A stretch of DNA of 7,384 nt, from NCBI GenBank assembly GCA_051653405.1, contig JBOFWC010000064.1, positions 1-7,384 on the forward strand. The letters are read 5' to 3'. This document shows, piece after piece, positions 1 through 5,656 of this stretch (its first letter is position 1; each line of letters begins with the position of its first letter). The stretch comes from Proteocatella sp051653405 (GTDB lineage Bacteria > Bacillota > Clostridia > Peptostreptococcales > Filifactoraceae). The notes beneath the pieces are model-generated. The model was not told the origin of the DNA, searched no databases, and was given only the letters and a program-made list of their open reading frames with translations. The position numbers and the translations under genes were made by a program.

Positions 1-245
1 AACGTGGCATTGACCAGTCCGTATATATTATCCCAATAAAAAAGATCAGCGACCAATGGCTGATCCGTTACTTTGCAAAGAAAGCCAGCCAGCTCTATAT
101 TGCCATGCAGACAAAAACACTGCCAAAAATCTGTTCCAGTAAAGAACGCTGGCATGATCGAAAATGTCTCGACTATTGTGATGCCGGAGAGAATTGTCCC
201 TATGGGCAGCAACTTCGCTTTGAAAAAGCAAAACAAGTAAGCTAG
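1..245 (+). CDS. C-terminal part of a probable phage PD-(D/E)XK exonuclease (5' truncated)
   Basis: The reading frame is open from the first complete codon at position 3 to the TAG at 243-245, giving the last 80 residues of a protein whose start lies before the window. The visible piece has a basic, aromatic-rich helix-like segment (residues 19-42). It is followed by a Cys-rich tail with W50, R53, C55, C59 and C65, spaced C-x3-C-x5-C, plus an earlier C44. In RecB/Cas4-like and phage PD-(D/E)XK nucleases, a similar W..R-C..C.....C tail often follows the catalytic core and can bind a metal or Fe-S cluster. The next gene, ten bases downstream, encodes an annealing protein, and exonuclease plus annealing protein is a standard phage recombination pair. 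The catalytic motifs are not in the window, so the family call rests on the tail and context. Another phage protein with a metal-binding tail remains possible. Confidence 0.5.
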   Translation, partial: RGIDQSVYIIPIKKISDQWLIRYFAKKASQLYIAMQTKTLPKICSSKERWHDRKCLDYCDAGENCPYGQQLRFEKAKQVS

Positions 246-255
246 GAGGAAATAT

Positions 256-861
256 ATGAAAAACTTAGCCAAGAAACTACTCAATGTGATGGATGCCTGC
301 AGCCATGTCCTAAAAAATGGAGAAAACAGCTTTCATCACTATAAGTATGCCACCAGTGCGGATGTACTTGAAAAGGTGAATGCCGCCTTAGTGGAAAATG
401 GCCTGTGCTCGATCGCTGTCCCGGAGATATTGGACGTAGTAGAAATAACAAATTTAAAGGGCAATATCGAGCGATTGGCTACGGTAAAGATGGATATCTT
501 GCTGATTGACAAAGACTCGGGAGAAACCGTTACCCTTACTGGTATTGGCAGCGGGCAAGACGGTGGTGATAAGGCCGTGATGAAAGCACAAACGGCTGCA
601 ATAAAGTATGCGTATATGCTCAGCCTTGCGATTAGTACGGGCGACGATCCAGAGGCTGATAGTAAGACGGATGAAAGCGGCGGTACAGTAGCCAAAATAA
701 AGCAGGGGACAAGAAAAGAAACTCCCAAGGCCGTAGCGGCAGGACAAGCATGTGAAAAATGTGGTGTCGTGATTAGTGAACGAGTTGGACGGTATTCTAT
801 GAGAAAATATGGTAAGTCGCTCTGTATGGATTGTCAGAAAGAAATGGCTGAAATAGCATAA
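256..861 (+). CDS. erf: ERF-family single-strand DNA annealing protein with C-terminal zinc-binding motif
   Basis: This 201-residue protein is recognisable as an ERF-type recombinase. ERF proteins bind single-stranded DNA and anneal complementary strands in phage recombination, often to circularise the genome. Residues 5-60 match the N-terminal region, including the HYKYATSADVLEKVNAALVE stretch. The family hallmark is at residues 96-133: G-x-G-S-G-Q-D-G-G-D-K-A, then K-A-x-T-A-A-x-K-Y-A-Y and I-S-T-G-D-D-P-E. A polar linker (about 134-163) leads to four cysteines, C166, C169, C190 and C193, in two CxxC pairs 20 residues apart, which suggests a small zinc ribbon. The start ATG is set by AGGAGG at 244-249, which overlaps the stop of the upstream gene, so the two are translationally close and probably one operon. 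There is no obvious truncation. The family call is firm; the role of the zinc motif is inferred. Confidence 0.92.
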   Translation: MKNLAKKLLNVMDACSHVLKNGENSFHHYKYATSADVLEKVNAALVENGLCSIAVPEILDVVEITNLKGNIERLATVKMDILLIDKDSGETVTLTGIGSGQDGGDKAVMKAQTAAIKYAYMLSLAISTGDDPEADSKTDESGGTVAKIKQGTRKETPKAVAAGQACEKCGVVISERVGRYSMRKYGKSLCMDCQKEMAEIA

Positions 862-1008
862 AAGTATATAATTAGCAGGAAAACTGTTTTTGCATAAGGA
901 ATTGAAAAAAGTTACAACTTATAGAACTAGCCCTTTCGGCTGATGACTTAATTCTGTATGGGAGGGCCATTTTAACGGCAATAAATCGAGATATTATTTT
1001 GTGAATGA

Positions 1009-1106
1009 TGTCCAGCTGTCCAGATGTCCATTCGAAAAAGGGTGTGCATGTAGAAAAAATAGTGCATTGACACCGTTTCTATGCTGGACACCTGGACATT
1101 TGGCCA
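1009..1106. repeat. Nested palindrome: three TGTCCA units facing three inverted TGGACA-type units
   Basis: TGTCCA occurs at 1009, 1017 and 1025, exactly 8 bp apart. The inverted form occurs at 1085 (TGGACA), 1093 (TGGACA) and 1101 (TGGCCA, one mismatch), again 8 bp apart. The two triplets are mirror images about 1057.5. Inside, 1041-1050 (GGTGTGCATG) and 1065-1074 (CATTGACACC) form a second inverted repeat, 8 of 10 matching, with exactly the same centre. Such an array suggests cooperative binding of a dimeric or multimeric protein, as at an operator or a replication origin. The positions are seen directly; the function is inferred. Confidence 0.85.
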
Positions 1107-1112
1107 TAAAAT
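1085..1112 (+). promoter_or_regulatory. Candidate promoter overlapping the right arm of the hexamer array
   Basis: TGGACA at 1085-1090 differs from the -35 consensus at one base. TAAAAT at 1107-1112 differs from the -10 consensus at one base. The spacer is 16 bp. A promoter here would serve the 560-residue gene starting at 1164, and its -35 region would be a repeat unit, so a protein filling the array would block it. The region is AT-rich, so chance matches are likely and confidence is modest. Confidence 0.3.
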
Positions 1113-1163
1113 AAGCGGTTTTTTGTTTTGTAAAAAAATATTTAGTTTTAGAGGAGTTTTAAT

Positions 1164-2846
1164 ATGTGCGAGAAAGAGGAACCTTTATTATTGATACCTG
1201 TTCTTCTAGAAAGTGAAGCGAATTCAGTAAATAAAGAGGGGAAATTTGAATGGTATGATTTGATTCCGTGTAATGTAGGTAAAACAAAGGAGGCCCCTTT
1301 GGTACATATTCCGGCAGCATTTTTGAAAACTAGAGGATTTTTGCCAGATCTTGATTTAGGTGATGAAAAGCAATTCCTGTTTGATTTTAATGGGTTTGAA
1401 AAAAATGAAAAAACAATTGATGGATTTTTCCAGGGCTTTGAAAAATCAGATGAAAAATTTAATTATCGACATATAGTGATATATTGTCGGCATCTTTATA
1501 GACCAAAAACTGGAAGAGAGAATGCTTATGGCAAGGGGATAGATCAGTCAATTGATCAAATTATAGCTGAATTTAAGACATTTAAAGAAAATATTATTGG
1601 GTTAGGGGATATTGAAGAATCAAAAAATTTTGCAAAAATGGCAGATCTGTTAAAAATGTTTATTTTATATAGAAGTGTTAAAATAACAGATATTCCATAC
1701 CCTTTAGATATTAATCGTGATTTTTTACCTGATGAAGCTAAGGTGAAGGGGATTGACGATATATTTTTTGAAGGGAAAGATAATGTATCGGTCGCACCGC
1801 TAGATGGGCAATTGCATTCGCCAAATGAAATTTTTATTAAAAAGTTCTATGCTCTACTATGGGTAAATGCTAATATAAATGGATGTGAGGTTAAGACATT
1901 ACTGGATTATATAGTGCTGTTAGAGCAAATTACAAATAAACTCTCAAAACAGTTTTGGAATGAGATTGATATATCCAAAATTCCTAATAAGTTATTACTG
2001 ACGAATTATAAAGATACTAAATATGATAAAAATAGTATGTATAATTGTATTAGATCGAACATATCACGCCAGTTTAATGTGTTGGCAATCAAAGAGATAA
2101 ATAAATTGAATAGTGATAACAGTCGACTTTCGACTTTTGGCTATTTGATTATAAAAACATATATAAGGAATAAGCTTAAATTATTTGCATGGACTAAAAT
2201 TTCTAATGAAATTTCTAAGACCTATAATATAGCATATCCGAATATGAAAACTTTGAATAATATAAAAAATATGGTGGAAGATGTAGAAGTATTTACTAAA
2301 GAAGATTTTATAAATTTATTTTATGCAAGTAAAAGTTATATAGCAAAGGCATGTCAAAAACAAATTTTAGATATAATAGTTCCTGATGGGCAGAAAAGTA
2401 AGACAGCAAAACGGCGAATATTGGAGAATAATATTGATAAAATATGTTTGGTGTATACGCAATATATTTTATCTACATATGAGGCAGAGAGAAAAGTTGA
2501 GACGGTTGATTGTTTTCATTTAATTATTGCCAGTTATTTGTATTTTAGATTAAATAGTCTTGTAATAAAAAAGTTAAACATAAAAAATTTTACTTCTAGT
2601 AAGTTTGATGATACGAGAAAACAAATAGGATCATTGTTTACGCAAATAAAAACAGATGACTGGATATATTTTTTTTATTATAGTCAAATATTTGCCAGTG
2701 TGTTAGGAAAATATCATACAATGTTTGATTTAAAACCACCAGTAGATGGTTCTGCATTTAATGATTTTAGGGAGATTATAAATAATACACTCATAGAAGT
2801 TTGGCAAGAAGGCTTAAATAAAATTTATAGAGTTTCCATAATGTAG
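1164..2846 (+). CDS. Protein of unknown family, 560 residues, AT-rich gene
   Basis: I do not recognise this protein. The start ATG has a good GAGGAG site 7 bases upstream, and the gene ends at a TAG shortly before a terminator. The N-terminal third (about 1-200) looks mixed alpha/beta. It includes a hydrophobic opening (LLLIPVLLESE), two GFEK copies at residues 77-80 and 91-94, and a Tyr/His/Arg-rich segment around 101-116. The remainder (about 220-560) looks mainly helical, rich in Lys, Asn and Ile. There is no signal peptide, convincing membrane span, P-loop, cysteine cluster or known nuclease motif, so a cytoplasmic protein is likely. Composition differs from its neighbours: 2221-2280 has 15 G+C of 60, against 31 of 60 at 6061-6120 in the integrase. 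Its own upstream array and downstream terminator suggest a separately transcribed accessory gene. It could be cargo such as a phage-exclusion factor, or the protein that acts on the upstream array. Neither is shown. Confidence 0.85.
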   Translation: MCEKEEPLLLIPVLLESEANSVNKEGKFEWYDLIPCNVGKTKEAPLVHIPAAFLKTRGFLPDLDLGDEKQFLFDFNGFEKNEKTIDGFFQGFEKSDEKFNYRHIVIYCRHLYRPKTGRENAYGKGIDQSIDQIIAEFKTFKENIIGLGDIEESKNFAKMADLLKMFILYRSVKITDIPYPLDINRDFLPDEAKVKGIDDIFFEGKDNVSVAPLDGQLHSPNEIFIKKFYALLWVNANINGCEVKTLLDYIVLLEQITNKLSKQFWNEIDISKIPNKLLLTNYKDTKYDKNSMYNCIRSNISRQFNVLAIKEINKLNSDNSRLSTFGYLIIKTYIRNKLKLFAWTKISNEISKTYNIAYPNMKTLNNIKNMVEDVEVFTKEDFINLFYASKSYIAKACQKQILDIIVPDGQKSKTAKRRILENNIDKICLVYTQYILSTYEAERKVETVDCFHLIIASYLYFRLNSLVIKKLNIKNFTSSKFDDTRKQIGSLFTQIKTDDWIYFFYYSQIFASVLGKYHTMFDLKPPVDGSAFNDFREIINNTLIEVWQEGLNKIYRVSIM

Positions 2847-2860
2847 TTAATATGGTTATT

Positions 2861-2890
2861 AGCACGTTCTAAATGAACGTGCTTTTTTTT
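2861..2890 (+). terminator. Intrinsic terminator after the 560-residue gene
   Basis: A perfect 9-bp stem, AGCACGTTC (2861-2869) with GAACGTGCT (2875-2883), has a TAAAT loop. It runs straight into eight T residues (2883-2890). It lies 14 bases after the stop codon and should end the transcript of the 560-residue gene, so the ATPase operon downstream needs its own promoter or antitermination. Confidence 0.93.
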
Positions 2891-2955
2891 ATGCTTGTAA
2901 TTCGGTTATTTATTAATCCCTGCAAATGTTAAAATATTTTTGCGCCACAAGTTAA

Positions 2956-3006
2956 ATAATGAGAGCGCATGAAGTTTTACTGCAGTAAACTTCATGCGCA
3001 CATTAT
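2956..3006. repeat. Near-perfect long palindrome upstream of the ATPase gene
   Basis: The 13-base arms GCGCATGAAGTTT (2965-2977) and AAACTTCATGCGC (2987-2999) are exact inverted copies. Between them lie one extra T (2978) and the self-complementary ACTGCAGT (2979-2986), so the whole 35 bases fold on themselves with a single bulge. Outside, ATAATG (2956-2961) and CATTAT (3001-3006) extend the symmetry across a small internal loop. No T-run follows, so this is not a usual terminator. An operator, origin component or recombination site is more likely. Confidence 0.9.
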
Positions 3007-3028
3007 ATGCGTTTATAACGAAAGTGGC

Positions 3029-3054
3029 CTCTTTATCACGGATCCGATAAAGAG
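3029..3054. repeat. Second inverted repeat upstream of the ATPase gene
   Basis: CTCTTTATC (3029-3037) and GATAAAGAG (3046-3054) are exact inverted copies around an 8-base centre that contains GGATCC. Like the larger palindrome 30 bases upstream, the centre is itself nearly self-complementary. No T-run follows it. Confidence 0.85.
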
Positions 3055-3070
3055 TCATGGCTGAAGGCGT

Positions 3071-3088
3071 TTACCAAGATTTTGGTAA
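3071..3088. repeat. Third, small inverted repeat before the ATPase ribosome binding site
   Basis: TTACCAA (3071-3077) and TTGGTAA (3082-3088) pair around a GATT loop. The hairpin lies 8 bases before the GAGGGGAGGA ribosome binding site of the ATPase gene. It could sit in the leader RNA and affect translation, or be a binding site in DNA. Confidence 0.65.
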
Positions 3089-3096
3089 TAAATTTT

Positions 3097-3106
3097 GAGG
3101 GGAGGA
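3097..3106 (+). promoter_or_regulatory. Ribosome binding site that fixes the ATPase start
   Basis: GAGGGGAGGA lies at 3097-3106. Its GGAGG core (3101-3105) ends 6 bases before the ATG at 3112 and 9 before a second ATG at 3115. Both spacings work. A longer frame from a TTG at 3082 would begin inside a hairpin with no ribosome binding site. Confidence 0.85.
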
Positions 3107-3111
3107 TTTGG

Positions 3112-4989
3112 ATGATGTGGAAAAAGACAGCTCAAGAAACAAATAATATTTGGGAAATTGGACCAGAAACAATCGGAGACAGTAACCTTAAAATAGCGAA
3201 ATGGGGGGATAAAGCCAATGATAATTCGGTTGATCTAACGAAACTGAAAACTAAACATTTTCAAACACCGGTTTCTATATATTCAGCGGAAGTAATCAGC
3301 ACAAGATATCCTGCCACTTGGATGTTGAATAGTCAAAGTTTGCAGCCATTGTCGCCGGTAAATATATTTCCAGAGCCAAGGGAAGACCTTATCGGATATG
3401 TAGAGCCGAAAAAGATTGCCAATTTCAGTTTTGATATTATTGATCGAATTGAAAAAAATTATCCGGATGATACCCGGGAAAAGTGGCTACGTATCGTAAT
3501 TTTTTTTGAAGAACAAAATTTACGATTGGATATTAAATTGGACAATTATATTTCTTTAGGCAAAGAAATTCGACGACAATATCCGCAATGCTATATATAC
3601 AATGATGACGAATTTAACAAAATGGCATCAGAAGTATATGCTCGGGCGTGCCCAAATTTAAGTATATCGCAAATGTACTATTTTGCTGGGTGGCATAAAG
3701 AGGGACAGCGATGGAGATTTCTTCATAATGCCATGCAAAATGTAGAAGCCTGTATTGAACTATGCACCGGAACATATCGTGGGGATATGCTTTTATCAAA
3801 ATATTTGGATGTGTCATCGGAAAAAGACAAGCTGTGGGTGTTATTACTGTATGTATTATGGGCACCGTTGGCTAAATTTTATGAAGTCGGTAATATTGAT
3901 GGGTTGCGGAGCGTTCTTTACCTATCAGCGCCTACTGGTACTGGAAAAACAACGTTAGCAAGAATATTTGCTCAAGCATTTTTATGCGATGGGGCGAAAG
4001 TTGAATTGCGCTTTGATGATACTAAAGCCTCGTTGCAGGAAAGTGTTATAAGCAGAAAAGACATAATTTGCCTGGTCGATGATTTCTATGCAAAAGGTAC
4101 CAAGTGCGAGGATGCTGATTTTAAAAGCAAAGCATCTGAGCTTACACGTATTGTCGGGGATGGATGTGTAAAAGGCAAGATGGGACCCAACCGAAAGCCT
4201 TTGCCAGATCGGCGATACCGCGGGGGCGTTATTGCAACTGGCGAATACATCGATTTGAATACGCATTCATCATATCTTCGCTGCTGGATGTTGAACTTTC
4301 CAGCAAAATCTATATATTTCAACGATAGCTTGACTTTTTTACAAAAAAATCCAGACCTTATAAAAGGATTTCTTTCGAGCTGGATTTTTTATCTGGAAAA
4401 AAATCAGGCGAATATAATGAAAAAATTATCATTATTACATGATGAATTTTTAACAGAAGTCAGGGGAAAATATCCAGAAGCCTATCCGCGATTCCATACA
4501 AATGTCACAACTTTTTTAGTTGTTGCCGATCTTTTTACTGCTTTTTGTAAAAATAATCGGATTGAGCTTGATGTGGAAACCCTTCGCAAAGCAATTTTGT
4601 GGGAAGCAGATGATCAGCTAAGGCTGTTAAGGGGAATATCTCCAGAGGCAATTTTTGAAGCCGCACTAGCGGAAGCTTTTGACAATGCTTACTTGCGGAT
4701 TGCTGAATCTGAAAATGAGTTCAAAAAACATGAATATGATGGCTTTAATGACGGACAAGGTTTATTCATAATAACAGCTAGACTTGAAGCAATAGTGACA
4801 AAATATGCGGAAAAGCAGGGATATGGCATGAAGCTAAACGACGGCTTAAAAAATTCTCTAGCAGATAAAGGGATTTTAGTAAAAACAGGCAATATATTCA
4901 ACTCTAAGTATAGCAAAAATCGTGAAATCGAGCCGAAACGCCCAAGATTATATAAATTAAAATTTGAGGTGGACAAAAATGGAAAATAA
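3112..4989 (+). CDS. P-loop ATPase, probable replicative helicase of the element
   Basis: This 625-residue protein carries a Walker A motif, APTGTGKTT (residues 273-281), preceded by hydrophobic LYLS. A Walker B strand IICLVDD ends in the acidic pair D323-D324. A sensor-like strand GGVIATGEY follows (about 371-379), then R390 in SYLRCW, a candidate arginine finger. The order and spacing fit the AAA+/superfamily-3-like helicase domain of phage and plasmid replication proteins, including those annotated DUF927-like. Such proteins unwind DNA at an element origin as a ring. The first 270 residues show no recognisable primase motifs. The last 200 or so are helical and end in a basic segment (KPRNRE-like, with many Lys and Arg), possibly for DNA binding. 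The gene follows three inverted repeats and overlaps the next gene by 11 bases, so it heads an operon. A non-helicase AAA+ role remains possible. Confidence 0.8.
   Translation: MMWKKTAQETNNIWEIGPETIGDSNLKIAKWGDKANDNSVDLTKLKTKHFQTPVSIYSAEVISTRYPATWMLNSQSLQPLSPVNIFPEPREDLIGYVEPKKIANFSFDIIDRIEKNYPDDTREKWLRIVIFFEEQNLRLDIKLDNYISLGKEIRRQYPQCYIYNDDEFNKMASEVYARACPNLSISQMYYFAGWHKEGQRWRFLHNAMQNVEACIELCTGTYRGDMLLSKYLDVSSEKDKLWVLLLYVLWAPLAKFYEVGNIDGLRSVLYLSAPTGTGKTTLARIFAQAFLCDGAKVELRFDDTKASLQESVISRKDIICLVDDFYAKGTKCEDADFKSKASELTRIVGDGCVKGKMGPNRKPLPDRRYRGGVIATGEYIDLNTHSSYLRCWMLNFPAKSIYFNDSLTFLQKNPDLIKGFLSSWIFYLEKNQANIMKKLSLLHDEFLTEVRGKYPEAYPRFHTNVTTFLVVADLFTAFCKNNRIELDVETLRKAILWEADDQLRLLRGISPEAIFEAALAEAFDNAYLRIAESENEFKKHEYDGFNDGQGLFIITARLEAIVTKYAEKQGYGMKLNDGLKNSLADKGILVKTGNIFNSKYSKNREIEPKRPRLYKLKFEVDKNGK
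4966..4972 (+). promoter_or_regulatory. Ribosome binding site for the overlapping small gene
   Basis: GAGGTGG at 4966-4972 lies inside the 3' end of the ATPase gene, 6 bases before the ATG at 4979. It supports that start over a TTG at 4964, which would overlap the site itself. The arrangement suggests translational coupling. Confidence 0.7.
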
Positions 4990-5329
4990 AAAAATGAAAA
5001 TGATGACGATTGTTGATCGAGTAAAAAAAGATGATGAATCTGCGTTTTTAGTTATGTCAGACAAGCAGGTTGGCGTAACAAATGAATTAGGCGATATTGT
5101 ATATTTTATAAAATCATGTCAAAAAGATAATGTGCCTATGCACATTGTGCCAGGGAAAAAACATGAGTTGTTACAGTTACAACATAGAGTTTTATTTCTC
5201 GACGAAATAAGTAATAGTATCGGGGCAGACAGAATTGTAAATCCCAAATGTCAAAACGAATATAATTTGATCGACCGGACAGAGCCGAGATCAAATTTCC
5301 TTAGCTACTTGGGTAAGGGCCGAGTATAG
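4979..5329 (+). CDS. Small protein of unknown function, coupled to the ATPase
   Basis: The protein has 116 residues and no family I recognise. It begins with a Lys/Met-rich stretch (MENKKMKMM). A compact, apparently alpha/beta region spans about residues 10-80, including LGDIVYFI and VPMHIVPGKKHELLQLQHRVLFLDE. A polar tail with two separated cysteines follows. No membrane segment or signal peptide is visible. Its ATG lies 11 bases inside the end of the ATPase gene, behind its own ribosome binding site, so the two are probably made together. That pairing suggests an accessory to the ATPase (loader, regulator or DNA-binding partner), but this is inference from position only. Confidence 0.75.
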   Translation: MENKKMKMMTIVDRVKKDDESAFLVMSDKQVGVTNELGDIVYFIKSCQKDNVPMHIVPGKKHELLQLQHRVLFLDEISNSIGADRIVNPKCQNEYNLIDRTEPRSNFLSYLGKGRV

Positions 5330-5369
5330 TTAAACTAAATATGAAAAATTAAATTATGGAGGAAAATAA

Positions 5370-5597
5370 ATGAATAAAATTTATTCGGAACAGGAACTTG
5401 CATCAGAATTGTCGGTGTCCCCATGGACTGTGCGGCTATGGCGATTACAACTCGGATTGCCCTATTTTCGAACGGCTGGTCGTATTTTTTATCGACTGGA
5501 ATCTGTAAGTAGGTGGATGGATGCTCAAGAACGGGAAAATGCAAATTCTGTGGAAACAGATAAATTTGATCCAAAGATAAAACGGATCGCACTATAG
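5370..5597 (+). CDS. xis: Excisionase-like winged helix-turn-helix protein
   Basis: This 75-residue protein has the layout of the excisionase/MerR-like DNA-binding domain often annotated HTH_17. A first helix is at about residues 5-13 (YSEQELASE). The turn and recognition helix follow in LSVSPWTVRLWRLQLGLP (about 14-31). A wing with FRTAGRIFYR comes next, then a final helix ESVSRWMDAQE (about 44-54). Such proteins bend DNA at the attachment sites and direct the integrase towards excision. Its position just before the integrase gene supports this. GGAGG at 5358-5362 precedes the ATG by 7 bases. The C-terminal 20 residues are polar and probably flexible. A small transcriptional regulator of the same fold cannot be excluded. 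Confidence 0.8.
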   Translation: MNKIYSEQELASELSVSPWTVRLWRLQLGLPYFRTAGRIFYRLESVSRWMDAQERENANSVETDKFDPKIKRIAL

Positions 5598-5601
5598 GTA
5601 T

Positions 5602-5634
5602 AAAACGGCTCAGTTTAGCAACTGAGCCGTTTTT
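5602..5634. terminator. Strong bidirectional terminator between xis and int
   Basis: AAAACGGCTCAGTT (5602-5615) and AACTGAGCCGTTTT (5620-5633) are perfect 14-base inverted copies around a TAGC loop. The T-run continues to 5634 and an A-run opens the other side, so it can work in both directions. It begins 4 bases after the xis stop and ends only 4 bases before the ribosome binding site of the integrase gene. This leaves almost no room for a conventional int promoter downstream of it. Confidence 0.92.
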
Positions 5635-5656
5635 AATCAAAAGGAGTTGAAGCTAG

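Larger units (their letters stand above)
862..1163. other. Gene-poor interval between erf and the 560-residue gene
   Basis: This 302-base gap holds no intact gene. Its left half (about 906-1004) has a stop-free stretch of 32 codons that reads like a protein C-terminus (it includes ELALSADDLILYGRAIL) but has no start codon in frame. A small AGCC/GGCT hairpin lies at 929-941. The right half holds the nested palindrome at 1009-1106. From 1107 to 1150 the DNA is very AT-rich, with A and T runs. It ends in the GAGGAG ribosome binding site (1151-1156) of the next gene, 7 bases before its ATG. Confidence 0.8.

Noticed and set aside
46..231. Minus-strand open frame opposite the truncated nuclease
   Set aside because: It lacks a ribosome binding site and sits opposite a better-supported coding frame with a conserved-looking cysteine pattern.
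339..747. Minus-strand open frames opposite erf
   Set aside because: They are shadows of the firmly identified ERF gene.
1009..1030. CRISPR-like repeat array
   Set aside because: The units are 6 bp at 8-bp period with no spacers of CRISPR length, and the array inverts at its centre.
1067..1072. Perfect TTGACA as a -35 element
   Set aside because: No -10-like hexamer lies 16-18 bp downstream. The TTGACA falls within the inner inverted repeat and is probably part of it.
2964..2991. Possible dif/XerCD-like site inside the 35-base palindrome
   Set aside because: One half (TGCAGTAAACT) resembles an XerD box, but the other half does not fit an XerC box in the required register, and the symmetry explains the partial match.
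3082..3111. Upstream TTG start for the ATPase, adding 10 residues
   Set aside because: The TTG lies in the right arm of a hairpin and has no ribosome binding site, while the ATG at 3112 has a well-spaced GGAGG.
4964..4978. TTG start for the small protein, 5 codons earlier
   Set aside because: It would overlap its own GAGGTGG site; the ATG at 4979 is correctly spaced from it.
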